The notes under the pieces are model-generated. The model saw only the letters and a program-made list of their open reading frames with translations. It made no database searches and was not told where the DNA came from. Below are positions 44,890 to 56,384 of a stretch of DNA of 64,000 nt, in pieces. The number at the start of each line of letters is the position of its first letter. Positions within the stretch are counted from its first letter, which is position 1. Both the position numbers and the translations under genes were made by a program. The stretch is from Pohlia nutans (Eukaryota > Streptophyta > Bryopsida > Bryales > Mniaceae): the NCBI GenBank assembly GCA_022496805.1, contig CM040099.1, forward strand, positions 17,262,531-17,326,530, written 5' to 3'.

Positions 44890-46100
44890 GTCCCACGGGC
44901 TGCACTGTACTGAACATGTACTAGAAAAGTATACATGGGTGCACAAAAGAGCCAGGAATTATCAATTTGAACACTATTGTATTGCATACCGTACATAGAA
45001 GGTAGGGTGGGCAGAAAATAATTCCCCAAAAAAATGCCGAATAAATAAATAAATTTATTAAGTATTTTGTCGAAATCAACAAAAATAAAGTCAACAAAGA
45101 GCCGAAAAAGAATAAAACAAACTCAAAACATAACACTCAACGAAATTGGATGAAAACATAACACTCAACACAAAAAATAAAATAAAACGTTTAGCAACCC
45201 ACAAAATTTTATATTAGCTATTAATAGCCAATTTCTTAATAATTACTTTTGAAAGTGCCAACCTGCACTGTTTCAACTTTTATTAATTATTCGACATGAA
45301 AGTGCCGACCTTGCCTTCCATGTACGGTATACATACAATGTACACATTTAGAACTCAAATTAATCACATGTACTTACATTAAACATATATTTAAAGCATA
45401 ATATACCTATTTACAAAGGTAATTGAACTTATTACCTCTCGTATATAACGGTTTTTTAAAAAGGGACATGAACACACGTGATTCTCAAACATAATGTGAA
45501 GAAGAAGAAAAAGAACATTGAAGTGACTGAAATTTTCTATGTAAAGCTTTCTAATATGTAAAGCTTTCTAATCACAATTACTTTCCATCCCTTGCTAAAC
45601 AAGTTTGCAATCATGTGAAAATATAAATAATGATAGTAATAGTAGTGTTGTAAGTAATAATCTACAGGGCTTATTAGGGTTAGACATACCAATAATTCTG
45701 GATTTGGTTGTATGCCATTTTTGACTGAAAAACTAATTGAGGTCTAATTCTACTAGAATTCAAAAAAATATGATTCAATCCAAAGAGGATTCAATAATAA
45801 TAATAATAATAATAATAACTTTGGTGCAAGCTCGGAGGTGCACTGTACTAAACAAGTACGAGTATACGTGAGTGCACAGAAGGAGTATAAATATGAACAT
45901 TGTCGTATTACGTATACATACAACAAACACATTTAGAACTAAAAATATTCACGTATACTTACACTAAACATATATTTAAAACGGAATATATTTGTATACA
46001 AAGGTATTTAGACATATAACCTCTCGTATACAAGGGGGTTTTTAGAAGGGGTCATGAATGCAAATAATTCTCAAACAAAATAGAGAGTGCACCCCCCGCG
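44890..46100. mobile_element. Copies of the GTATACGT fold-back family
   Basis: 44890-45000, 45300-45510 and 45835-46100 match parts of the element at 383-1047 (GTGCAC, ACATGTAC, ATTCACGTATACTTACA and TTTTTAGAAGGG-TCATGAA phrases). They are fragments in varied order. An (AAT)n run of about ten units lies at 45796-45826. Confidence 0.6.
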
Positions 46101-46129
46101 GGTGCAAGTGTGAGATCTGCAGCTGCTCA

Positions 46130-46455
46130 AGAGGAGCCAAAAATGGAAAAAACAGAATGAAAAAAATAGAAGAAAAACAAAAGACAAGAAGAAAAACAAA
46201 ATACAAGAAGAAAGAAAATAAGGAAGATAAGAAGAAGGCAAGAAAAAAAGCAAGACAACAAAAAAAATAAAAGAAAGATAAAATAAAAATAAATGAGTTG
46301 TTTGTTTACAATGTAAGTGATTGTAGAAAGACAAAAATTGTTGTTTTTAAAATTAAAAAAAATTGGTCAATTTCTTTAAGCCAAATTTTTTCATAAAAAG
46401 AGAGCACTACGCCAAGTGCATAAATAGCAAATTGCTTGTTATTACAGGTAAAATT
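46130..46455. mobile_element. Solo right terminus of the long-TIR family
   Basis: A purine-rich AAGAAAAGACAAGAAG tract runs to GCCAAGTGCATAAATAGCAA followed by ATTGCTTGTT, the same terminus as at 4180-4456. No matching left end was found nearby. Confidence 0.65.
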
Positions 46456-47020
46456 TGATTTATCAACGTACTCAAATGAAAACAATTTAAACTATGTAGT
46501 AGTTCAAAATGATCATATAAAATCATTGATAAATTTATTTTTTAATAAATATCTCTGATGTGCCCAAAAACAGCTTCAAAATGTCAAAAGTAGCCCATTA
46601 GATCCAAAAAGCAAAAAGTGTCCAAAATAGACCCGTGCACTAAAATGATTCCGGCCTAAACGTTTAACCCCTAAATGACAAAGGGGTAAAGGGCAAAACC
46701 CAAATGTGCTATAAAATGTTGCTTCTACAACTTCGGTGAAGTTTGGTCCAAAAGAGAAAATGAGAAGCACGATGTTTAGTAATTATTCGTACGATCAAAC
46801 TTTCAAAAAATGTTCTAGATACTCATTAAACAAATTTAGAAGCATTTATCGTTGAATATTCATCAAAATCACAAATTTTATTTTTAGAATTTGAAAATTG
46901 GTATGATTTGTTGAAACTAGACATTCTATTCTAAAGCTCAAAAAAAAATTCTTTAGAAGGAGGGAACATCATTACTTTCCCAAAATAGTAAGCTCTGTAA
47001 CACTAGGACAATGTTGAGGT
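46456..47020. other. AT-rich interval without a supported gene
   Basis: Nothing recognisable. It forms the left flank of hAT copy B. Confidence 0.45.
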
Positions 47021-47264
47021 CAGGGTTGTTCATCATGTCGTGTCGGAGAGAAATCCCGACACAATGTCGTGTCATGCCGGCATTATGCCGGATCGTGTCG
47101 GGATCATGCCGGCCTGTATTTTTAACGGGTAATTTTTTTTTCACTTTTACCCCGCATGTCGACACGTCAGGATTTGACGTGGACTACTCGATGACGTGGA
47201 CTTCTGGTGAAATGAAGTCCTTCAGTAAAGTCACATGGTTTTACCCATTATCCCCACCCGACTG

Positions 47265-47545
47265 CCCAGTGCCCGTCTGCCCCCCCGACCGCATCCTTCC
47301 CGTCTGCCCTCGCCGACTGCCCTCACCGACTGCCCTCACCGACTGCCCTCGCCGACGGCCCCCTCCCCGTCTACCCACGCCGACAGCCCCCTCCCCGTCT
47401 GCCCACACCGACGGCCCTCCCCGTCTGCCCGAACCCCAACCCGTGTGCCCTATCCCGACTGTCCCAGTCCCATATGCCCCTGCCCCGACTGCCCTATGCC
47501 GACTGTCCCAGCCCCATCCACCCCCAACCGACTGCCCAATCCCAC
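47265..47545. repeat. CCGACTGCCC array at the left end of hAT copy B
   Basis: About 25 units of CCCGACTGCCC, CCCCGTCTGCCC and CCGACGGCCC occur at 10-14 base spacing. Copy C has the equivalent array at 55680. Confidence 0.9.
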
Positions 47546-47698
47546 CCAAAATTCCCCTGTCTCACTGTCATGATTCTTCTTCAAGGTTCTTGCATTCTTC
47601 AAACTCGTGATTACATGAGACCTCTGAACTACAATTGCATTTCAAATTCACTTGAAATTTCAATGGTTTTTCTTTGGGTGGTTTTGTTGTCCTCTTCA

Positions 47699-48916
47699 GA
47701 AATGGTGGGATGCCTTTGGACATGGGGCGCCGATACTCTCTAATATAGCACGACGGATATTAGCCCAAGTATGCTCGGCCTCATCATGCGAACGCAATTG
47801 GAGTATGTACTCATTCGTTCATAACAAAGTCAGAAATCGTTTAATCCATTCGAGAGCCGAAGATTTGGTTTACATATACACGAACACGAGGCTCATGCGG
47901 CGGAGAAGAGGTGCAACTCCTGCACAGTGGTACGCACGGCACATGTACTCTGACGATGAATCAGCAAATGAAGATTTGAGGATGATCCGGAATTCAACCC
48001 TGATAACAATGATGATGGTTTAGGTCCTGATGATGACGACGCAAACGATGACCCCGATGACCCCCTCGGTGCACAACCTGACTGGGCGGAATTTGATCAG
48101 TTCGATGACCGTAATTCCGATTCCTCTAGGAATAGTAGCGCTGACTCTGGTGACTCCGACGGCCACAATTTGGATGGTGGGCTTCATAGGATGAATGTCT
48201 ATGATTTCAACGACGCCAACAACGACAACATAGTTGCCAGACAACCTTCTCCTCCTACCATGAGCAATAATGTAGTTTCTGTACCAATAGAAATTGCTGT
48301 AGCAACCCATCCACCCAGTGTGCCACATGGCGAAGGGTGTTCAACTCGTACGGAAAATATCCAACCTTTGGACGACATTACCCACGACGAAAGATCTCTT
48401 GAGATACCATGTGAACCGTTACCAATGGAAATAGAGACTCCCTCCCTTGTGAACGCATCATCGACTCATAGTACTGGGATTGGAACCACACTTCTAAGTC
48501 TAAGTCAATCTAGGCGTAACGGACAAATTAGAACAATTGAACCTCCAATTGCACGACCAAATACGAGATTACGGGTGCGTGCTGGAAATACACAACCACC
48601 CAGTTCATTAGATGATCCAAATCCTCTTACCACGCAAGGTATTGGTAACATCAACACTAGAGCACGAGACCACAAGCGGTTTAAGTCTAGGGCGCCAAGG
48701 CCTTTTGTGGGGCTTGATGATGACACGCGACCAGTGTTAGATGCCAATGGAATTAGAGACGCATCAAAGTCACGGCCTACCAAAAAATTGGTCACTTCCA
48801 ACCACGGTAACTTAATTTTACGTGTTGTTTCACCCGAACCCGAGGACGACATCAGTTCCAACGAAAGCAGTCCTACAAGAGCAGAGGCACCTAACGATGA
48901 TGATTTTCAAGGTTAA
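47699..48916 (+). pseudogene. hAT transposase C-terminal fragment (copy B)
   Basis: The fragment begins WWDAFGHGAPILSNIARRIL and AQVCSASSCERNWSMYSFVH, the hAT dimerisation region with the ER signature, followed by NKVRNRL and DLVYIYTNTR. Near 47975 the frame shifts into an acidic, Asp/Asn-rich tail (DDPEFNPDNNDD) that continues to a stop at 48914-48916, ending APNDDDFQG. The tail supports the view that the long acidic tail in copy A is a true part of this transposase family. The N-terminal two thirds is deleted. Confidence 0.75.
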
Positions 48917-48929
48917 CTACTCCCCTGCT

Positions 48930-49095
48930 GCCTGTACTGGCCCGACTGCCCCGTCTGCTCCGACTGCCCCCGTCTGCCCCGACTGCCCCATCTGCATGGA
49001 GTGCCTTGTTTGTCCACATTCCGACCGCCCCTTCTACCCCGATTCCGACTGCCCCGATTCCGACTGCCCCGACTGCCCCGACTCCGACTGCCCGA
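48930..49095. repeat. CCGACTGCCCCGTCTGCCCC array after the copy B transposase
   Basis: Units such as CCCGACTGCCCC, CCCGTCTG and CCGATTCCGACTGCC follow the stop codon directly. The array at the 3' edge of the gene mirrors the one at the left terminus. Confidence 0.9.
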
Positions 49096-49099
49096 CTGC

Positions 49100-50048
49100 C
49101 ATGATGATCTGCCCTTCTCAAAGTAGGAGATACCATGCAGGATGAAAATTAATTATAGTTTCAGATCTATTAGGGTCAAAGTGGGAGACATCATGGAGGA
49201 CAAATATTAATTCTAGTTTTAGATGGCCATTTGTATCAGCAGTGTTAGTGGCGCATTTTGTTTTCTTTTGTAATGAGAGGAATACTTATTTATTTATTAA
49301 TTTATCTTTATTTTTTATTTATCTTTTGTTTTATGGGAACATTGCAAGTGTTGAGCTACTTCACAAGGACGGTAACTCCTATGTGACGGATCAACCATTT
49401 TATGGTCACTGCCCTTTTTTTATGGGCTGCCCGAAATAGAAAAAACATTTTTATAGAAAATAACAAATATTTTTAAATAGGTAATCAAGTCTACTTTCCA
49501 ACACAATTTGAATCATGTCAATCTGAGTTAAACTCCACCCGGGAGAAATTGTCGGACTCTTAAAGGAAGTTTGGGTCGAACAGGAATAGGAACCCAAACT
49601 ATGGTTGGGAGGCCGTCGATTCTTTTCCATAAAAAATCAAAACTATCTTTTATTGCCTATTTTCAGCCCATTTCCGTGGACTCTCAACAAAGTTTGGCCA
49701 CTCAATCCCATAGCCTTTGAACTTGGATGGCCATAGTGTGAAGCGGCCCTAACAGGTACACCGAAACCAGAACCCTACCATTTACAAATGAATTTGGATT
49801 CAATTATTTCACAAGATCCTCAACTGAGTTGTTATGAACAATTTTTATTTTTATTCTTTGCACATACAAGTGAGGAAGAAAATGTATCAGCATGGAGATT
49901 GCAATTTTTATATTATTTTTGAAACGAGGATGAAAGCCATTGAATTAATGAAGGACAAAAACAGGAAAAACCCGTGGTCCTTTAGGGGTTAAGAGGGAGT
50001 CAGACAGAAACAGGAAAAATCCGTACTAGTCCCTTAGTTAGAAAAAAC
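49100..50048. other. Interval without a supported gene
   Basis: A two-copy 60-base repeat (AGTAGGAGATACCATG-AGGA) occurs at 49120-49225. Otherwise AT-rich unique sequence up to the palindrome. Confidence 0.45.
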
Positions 50049-50587
50049 CAGTATCGATCAGGATTTCTTCTAGAATCACAAATGGACGCTAGCACACATG
50101 ATTGCAGTTCTAGTTGCTCCACAGAAAGACTTCGAGAAGCTCTGAGTGATGAGAGGAATGCATTTGTGTCTAAAAAATTTTAAAAAAAATGAGAGGAAAG
50201 CAGATATAATATCATTGATGATAATTATGCGTGCAGGTCTTTAGAAACCATGATAAGTCTATCAATCCGACATTCAAGAAGACGACAGGGATTGCTTAAA
50301 TTATAAGCGTTTAAGTGTATACATACTCCAGCTGCAAATATCGTCAGTCGATATATAGACAACAAGATCACTAATCTTGACCAGAAAAAGAAAAGAAGCA
50401 ACAGTAAACAGAAGGCATTTATCGTAACTAATGCATTAAACAGGAATCTATCAATTCAAGAGATGCTCGAAGCAACTTCATTACAGGCCTAAGCATACTC
50501 AAGTAGTTGGAACTTCTGCATGCTCCATCGTTCGATATTCATGAGCCCGATATTCATTCAGAACAAAACTTATTAAAAATTTCAAAA

Positions 50588-50627
50588 AAGAACCCCACAT
50601 ATATATACTATATTTACCGGGGTTCTT
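50588..50627. terminator. Hairpin downstream of the cysteine-rich gene (left arm)
   Basis: A nine-base perfect stem AAGAACCCC/GGGGTTCTT encloses a 22-base AT-rich loop, about 180 bases beyond the stop. The right arm has the identical hairpin at 54746-54785. A role in 3' end formation is only inference. Confidence 0.35.
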
Positions 50628-50808
50628 ACGTACATATATATACTACAACAAACTTAAGCTGCTTGATCTTTGAAGCTATCATCAAGAGTATGAAACACGA
50701 TGAGTGCAAGAGGGCCAGAACATTCGATCTTCACAGCAGCCACATGAATCTCTTCATGTTCATTCTGCAGTAATAAATCCGCAGTGGCAGTTATAAGGTG
50801 GACCGTTA

Positions 50809-51021
50809 CTAGTAGTACCTGCAACACTTGTAACACTGGCCACATGGGTTGCACGGGTTGCACGGGGGCCGCGGGGGGCAAACTGTGGGCCTGGGCCTGC
50901 ACTTGTGACAATGTCCACACGGCTGGTACGGCTGGCATACTACCACTTGAACGCACTTCTGGCATCGTCCGCACGAGTAGTGCGGTGGGTTGCACGGCTG
51001 GTGGCAGCGGTTAGACGACAT
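50809..51021 (-). CDS. Cysteine-rich 70-aa protein, left copy (metallothionein-like)
   Basis: The ATG at 51021 and TAG at 50809-50811 bound 70 codons identical to the copy at 54352-54564. The same frame remains open upstream to 51177, but that part is made of a 27-base tandem repeat and I prefer the internal ATG, after which cysteine spacing is regular. The description of the protein is under the right copy. Confidence 0.6.
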   Translation of the reverse strand: MSSNRCHQPCNPPHYSCGRCQKCVQVVVCQPYQPCGHCHKCRPRPTVCPPRPPCNPCNPCGQCYKCCRYY

Positions 51022-51544
51022 CCTTGTATTCACAATGACCAGAAAGGAAAAACAGAATATGTGACTATCACAATACAAGCCGGCTTTAATTTGCACTACA
51101 GACGAGAGCCAGAAACAAGACACTCCAGGCGAGAGCCAGAAACAAGACACTCCAGGCGAGAGGCAGAAACAAGACACTCCGGGCGAGAGGCAGAGCCAGT
51201 GAGAGACTGTGGTGGAAGCAGGCGAGAGCCGGAGACTTAAGTACTGTTACACTAGGCTCTACTTAGCAAGTGGTTGTGAACGGCAGGTTCGAAGCTCCTT
51301 CGGTTTCAAATTGACTCAGTCTGCTGCCAGAGTGCACCGTCCACTCCTGATTGAGCGAGTACTCACTCTGTTATGTGCAGCCTAGTACAGTTTCAGTTTC
51401 AGGCTAGGGTGGATAGAATTTAATGATTTGAAAACTGGAATTGAGTATTATAAGCACGTCATCTGCATGCGGTCCTCGTCGGTGATGCTGAATTAGGACT
51501 GTTTTCCATGTGCGCACTGGGAGCCTCAACCCACGTGCGCTAAT

Positions 51545-51866
51545 AGAGTTAACCGAAAAGTCAGCTCAAAGAGGAAAGTTTTAGCAAATTCCTCTTGAAC
51601 TCCTCTTGAACTCATATTGAAATATAAATAGACCGAAAACTAGTTCAAGGTGTGTTGGGAGACAATCTAAAGCAAGCCACTGTCATTATTCTCCACACCT
51701 CGCAATGACTTCCACACCTCCTACCAAAGCTCCAAGCCCATGGCCCACAAGGGGACAAGTTGTGACACCACACTATTCAACCCAAACATAGCTCAAGGGA
51801 GCTCAAAAGAACGCTTGAAAGAAGGTTGAAAAGGGAGGTTCCAAGGCCTTCTTTTCGGTTAACTCT
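51545..51866. mobile_element. 322-bp MITE with AGAGTTAACCGAAAAG termini
   Basis: Perfect 16-base terminal inverted repeats AGAGTTAACCGAAAAG and CTTTTCGGTTAACTCT occur. AAT flanks both sides (51542-51544, 51867-51869). The right arm of the palindrome reads through the site without it (near 53838). It inserted after the palindrome formed or was lost from the other arm. Confidence 0.9.
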
Positions 51867-52297
51867 AATGTCACATGTAGAGCATGTTTGTCCCGAAATT
51901 CAAGGTCCTTCATGAATTAACCCTTGAACGTCAGGTCCATGACCATCGACTCAAGTTGTACGTGTCACACTTAATTTTGGCACTAGTAGGGCGATGGCCC
52001 TATATGGGTGTTTGTACCAATTTTGCCACTAAGGCGGTGGCCAGCCCTAAGGTAGAGGGCTCTAATCCCGCCACAGATTTAAACGTGCACTTTAGCAAGG
52101 ACGAACATTTTGAAATTTTGGATGTACCCATGGTGAAGAGCACCACTGTAGATCGCATGTCATTTCAACTTCAAAAATTCATAACTAATTTTAGGAATTT
52201 TTTTGATTCAAAGTATGAGTTGGTCTTTGCTTGGATTTGTCTTCTAGTGAAAAATCATGCTCAGTTCTCCCTGTGTCCTCATAAATTCACAGCGCTC

Positions 52298-53414
52298 AAA
52301 GTGGCAGGTTTAGAGCCTCCTGCCCTCCTACCTTATATATGAGAAATGGACGCTACCAAAAACTACATGGTGTTATAGAAGGCATGTTGGTACACCACAA
52401 CCATGTGCTATATAGGTCAAATTCAAAAATTGAATTTTTCTTAATTTAACATATTCAACCGCTAACCACATTATAGTTGTGAAAGGACTATGTATATGAC
52501 GTTTTTAATTCAAACAACTAGGCATGCACCGTATTAAGTTTGTACTTAAGTATATCATATGGTTTTAGAAGGAAGATGTTATGAAATCATAGTCCTTTTA
52601 AATGGTGTAAAAATATGTGATTTCTAAGAGCTCTCATAAATAAGGAAATATAGTAATACATCAAATTAAGAGTTAAAATTAAACATGAATATGGCTCAAA
52701 CATTGTTTCAACTAATTTCCAAGTTTATGAACAATTTCTCTATAAATTGGTATTCCGGATTGTTCCTTTTGCCTCTAAAACGGAAAGTGGACAAGTTCCG
52801 GATTTGACAACAAAATAATGAAAAGGAATATCGAAATTGTTCAAATTTTCCGGTTCAATAGTATTTTGGATGGAGTGTTACAACTTTCACATGAATTTGT
52901 CATCAAATTCATGTAAATAGAGAATTTGTGATTTCTAGCACAAGTTGAATGAGTCACAAAATGACAGTGTTTTAGAGAGACGTTCCTTTTTGGAACCCCA
53001 ATCGTGCCATTGCCCTTCACTTCCAACGCTGTTATATTGCAATTTGTGCAGTGAAATTCTATGAAACTTTTACCATGTTCTCTCTTGGTAATCTCTCTTG
53101 AATATGACCTCGTAACATATCTAAAAGAGTAAAAGTTTCTTCATTACTTCAATACAACACCCCTTGAACAAATTTCAGGAAATTACAATGCAATTTCTTA
53201 GTCCAAATTAGTAAAATCAGGACTGTGAGACAAGTCCGGATGTTGGAAAAAGGACCAATCTGGACAAATTAAAAACGTTACAAAAACGGTTTAGAAAAAT
53301 TATTGCTGTAAAAGATGGGTATACACACTTGAATGTGAAACGATTCTTTTGAAAAATTGAATTTCAGACACCCTAATCATGTGTCGCATCCAAGAGAGGG
53401 GTACGAGTGGGCTG
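52298..53414. repeat. Loop of the palindrome
   Basis: About 1.1 kb separates the arms. 52380-52600 is an inverted match to the interior of the 504-bp TIR element at 14256. AGTCCGGAT and TTCCGGATT phrases occur at 52750 and 53230. No gene. Confidence 0.6.
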
Positions 53415-54189
53415 TGAATTTATGAGGACATAGGGAGAACTGAGCATGATTTTTTACTGGAACACAAATCCAAGCAAAAATCAACTCATACTTTGAATCA
53501 AAAACTTTGGATGTTCCAAAAATTAGTTATGAATTTTTGAAGTTGAAATGATATGGGTTCTACAGTGGTGCTCTTCACCAAAGGTACATCCAAAATTTCA
53601 AAATGTTCGTCCTTGGTAGAGTGCGGGTTTAGAACTGTGACGAAATTAGAGCCCCCTGCCTTAGGGTTGGCCACCGCCTTAGTGGCAAAATTGGTACAAT
53701 CACCTATATAGGGCCACCGCCCTACTAGTGCCAAAATTAAGTACAGCTTGAGTCCATGGTCATAGGCGCGACGTCAAAGGTTAATGAAGGACCTTGAATT
53801 TCGGGGCAAAGATGCTCTGCATGTGACATTAGCGCACGTGGGTTGAGGCTCCAGTGCTGCACATGGAAAACAGTCCTAATTCAGCATCACCGACGAGAAC
53901 CGCATGCACAGAACTTGCTTATTATACTCAATTCCAGTTTTCAAAGCATATTATTTTCTATCAACCCTGAAACTGAAACTGTACTAAGTAGGCTGCACAT
54001 AACAGAGTGAGTACTCGCTCAATCAGGAGTGGACTGTGCACTCTGGCAGCAGACTGAGTCAATTTGAAACCGAAGGAGCTTCGAACCTGCCGTTCACAAC
54101 CACTTGCTAAGTAGAGCCTAGTGTAACAGTACTTAAGTCTCCGGCTCTCGCCTGCTTCCACCACAGTCTCTCACTGGCTCTGCCTCTCG

Positions 54190-54272
54190 CCCGGAGTGTC
54201 TTGTTTCTGCCTCTCGCCTGGAGTGTCTTGTTTCTGGCTCTCGCCTGGAGTGTCTTGTTTCTGGCTCTCGTC
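54190..54272. repeat. 27-bp tandem repeat in the leader of the cysteine-rich gene
   Basis: Three copies of CTGGAGTGTCTTGTTTCTGG plus CTCTCGC lie upstream of the ATG at 54352. An identical set is in the left arm. Confidence 0.9.
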
Positions 54273-54351
54273 TGTAGTGCAAATTAAAGCCGGCTTGTAT
54301 TGTGATAGTCACATATTCTGTTTTTCCTTTCTGGTCATTGTGAATACAAGG

Positions 54352-54564
54352 ATGTCGTCTAACCGCTGCCACCAGCCGTGCAACCCACCGCACTACTCGT
54401 GCGGACGATGCCAGAAGTGCGTTCAAGTGGTAGTATGCCAGCCGTACCAGCCGTGTGGACATTGTCACAAGTGCAGGCCCAGGCCCACAGTTTGCCCCCC
54501 GCGGCCCCCGTGCAACCCGTGCAACCCATGTGGCCAGTGTTACAAGTGTTGCAGGTACTACTAG
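54352..54564 (+). CDS. Cysteine-rich 70-aa protein, right copy (metallothionein-like)
   Basis: The ATG at 54352 starts a 70-residue protein with 16 Cys. Three blocks of C-G-x-C-x-K-C stand at 17-23, 35-41 and 60-66, separated by Pro-rich linkers with lone Cys (29, 48, 54, 57) and preceded by C6 and C10. There is no signal peptide, no His cluster and no acidic tail. The regular CxxC spacing and lack of a secretion signal suggest a soluble metal-binding protein like a metallothionein, but it does not match a standard plant metallothionein type, and a disulphide-rich structural role is possible. The identical copy in the other arm implies recent duplication or gene conversion. Confidence 0.6.
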   Translation: MSSNRCHQPCNPPHYSCGRCQKCVQVVVCQPYQPCGHCHKCRPRPTVCPPRPPCNPCNPCGQCYKCCRYY

Positions 54565-54745
54565 TAACGGTCCACCTTATAACTGCCACTGCGGATTTAT
54601 TACTGCAGAATGAACATGAAGAGATTCATGTGGCTGCTGTGAAGATCGAATGTTCTGGCCCTCTTGCACTCATCGTGTTTCATACTCTTGATGATAGCTT
54701 CAAAGATCAAGCAGCTTAAGTTTGTTGTAGTATATATATGTACGT

Positions 54746-54785
54746 AAGAACCCCGGTAAATATAGTATATATATGTGGGGTTCTT
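54746..54785. terminator. Hairpin downstream of the cysteine-rich gene (right arm)
   Basis: AAGAACCCC (54746-54754) and GGGGTTCTT (54777-54785) form a perfect stem about 180 bases after the stop codon. AGTATATATATGT is repeated around it. Same structure as in the left arm. Confidence 0.35.
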
Positions 54786-55284
54786 TTTTGAAATTTTTAA
54801 TAAGTTTTGTTCTGAATGAATATCGGGCTCATGAATATCGAACGATGGAGCATGCAGAAGTTCCAACTACTTGAGTATGCTTAGGCCTGTAATGAAGTTG
54901 CTTCGAGCATCTCTTGAATTGATAGATTCCTGTTTAATGCATTAGTTACGATAAATGCCTTCTGTTTACTGTTGCTTCTTTTCTTTTTCTGGTCAAGATT
55001 TGTGACCTTGTTGTCTATATATCGACTGACGATATCTGCTGGAGTATGTACTTGCACTTAAAGCTTATAACAGCAATTTCTGTCGTCTTCTTGTCGGATT
55101 GATAGACTTATGGTAACTTCTATAAAGTTAACCAGCATATCATCAATGATAACATATCTTCATTCCTCTCATCACTCAGAGCTTCTCGAAGTCTTTCTGT
55201 GGAGCAACTAGAACTGCAATCAAGTGTGGTAGCGTCCATTTCTGATTCAAGAAGAAATCCTGATCGATACTGGTTGCAGATACT

Positions 55285-55436
55285 TAAGTTAACCGAAAAG
55301 AAGCCCATCTAACCTCCCTTTTTGCTCTAGTTCTAATGAGCTATACTTGGGTTGAATAGCGTCGTGTCATAGATTGTCCCTTTTTGCGCCATGGGCTTGG
55401 AGCTTTGGTAGACGGTGTGGGAGTCATTACGAGGTG
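55285..55436. mobile_element. MITE copy 3, truncated by hAT copy C
   Basis: It begins AAGTTAACCGAAAAG like the copy at 53 and stops at ACGAGGTG where the hAT terminus begins. The remainder should follow the hAT right end outside the window. Confidence 0.8.
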
Positions 55437-55679
55437 CAGGGTTGTTCATCGTGTCGTGTCGGAGAGAAATCCCGACACAATGTCGTGTCATGCCGGCATT
55501 ATGTCGGATCGTGTCGGGATCATGCCGGCCTGTTTTTTTACCGGGTAATTTTTTTTTCACTTTTACCCCGCATGTCGACACGTCAGGATTTAACGTGGAC
55601 TACTCGATGGCGTGGACTACTCGATGACATGGACTTTTGGTAAAATGAAGTCCTTCAGTAAAGTCAGATGGTTTTACCC

Positions 55680-55930
55680 ATTATCCCCACCCGACTGCCC
55701 AGTGCCCGTCTGCCCTCCCGACCGCATCCTTCCCGTCTGCCCTCGCCGACTGCCTTTACCGACGGACCCGAGCCGACTGCCCTCACCGACGGCCCCCTCC
55801 CCGTCTGCCCGAACTCCAACCCGTGTGTCCTATCCTGACTGTCCCAGTCCCATCTGCCCCTGCCCGACTGCCCTATGCCGACTGTCCCAGCCCCATCCGC
55901 CCCCAACCGACTGCCCAACCCCGCCCAAAA
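55680..55930. repeat. CCGACTGCCC array at the left end of hAT copy C
   Basis: Same unit and position as the copy B array at 47265, somewhat shorter. Confidence 0.9.
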
Positions 55931-56384
55931 TTCCCTTGTCTCACTGTCATGCTTCTTCTTCAAGGTTCTTGCATTCTTCAAACTCGTAATTACATGAGAC
56001 CTCTGAACTACAATTGCATTTCAAATTCACTTGAAATTTCAAGGGTTTTTCCTTGGGTGGTTTTGTTGTCCTCTTCAGAATAGGTCACTCCAGCAATGAC
56101 TTGTACGTACTACTGCTGGTGAAATTTTCACCGTACGCCTTCATTGGGAAAGGAACTAATTTGAATTAGTGAGGCTTGGGTCCAAACCTCCCACGCTGTA
56201 GTTTAACAGATGGCTGCCATAGTTTCCGATATGAAACCTTAGACTCGACATTCATCACGTTCCTCACTGGGGATAGGAGCCCTCCCTCTTGCACCTCTTC
56301 TCTCAACTGACGACTCCCCATTGCAAAAATGAAAACAAAACTGTGTTGCAATGCTTATATATTAGCTTCGTAGCCCCAATTCTC

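Larger units (their letters stand above)
47021..49100. mobile_element. Internally deleted hAT element (copy B), right end not found
   Basis: The left terminus CAGGGTTGTTCATC and the next 680 bases match the start of copy C (55437-56085). At 47699 this 5' block joins directly to the C-terminal coding part of a hAT transposase. All of the BED, DUF659 and any further genes are therefore missing. After the transposase stop there is a CCGACTGCCC array, then the similarity ends near 49100 without a CAACCCTG terminus. It is a deletion derivative. Confidence 0.75.
50049..52297. repeat. Left arm of the large inverted repeat
   Basis: This is inverted relative to 53415-55277. The part 50485-51340 is base-identical or nearly so to its partner, while the inner part (51885-52297) differs by many substitutions and small indels. 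The arm holds the cysteine-rich gene on the minus strand, a 322-bp MITE absent from the other arm, and an inner SINE-like GGCGGTGGCC-AAGG segment. Confidence 0.9.
53415..55277. repeat. Right arm of the large inverted repeat
   Basis: Partner of 50049-52297. Outer portion near-identical, inner portion diverged. It ends where hAT copy C and a broken MITE follow. The outer edge is also repeated at window positions 1-52. Confidence 0.9.

Noticed and set aside
47235..47610. Proline-rich protein (PSPTALTDCP repeats)
   Set aside because: It is a translation of the CCGACTGCCC array in the 5' region of the hAT element, with similar frames on both strands.
50905..51240. Frames on the strand opposite the cysteine-rich gene (also 54133-54468) as an overlapping gene
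   Set aside because: They arise from the Cys codon pattern and the 27-base repeats; they are identical between arms only because the DNA is identical.
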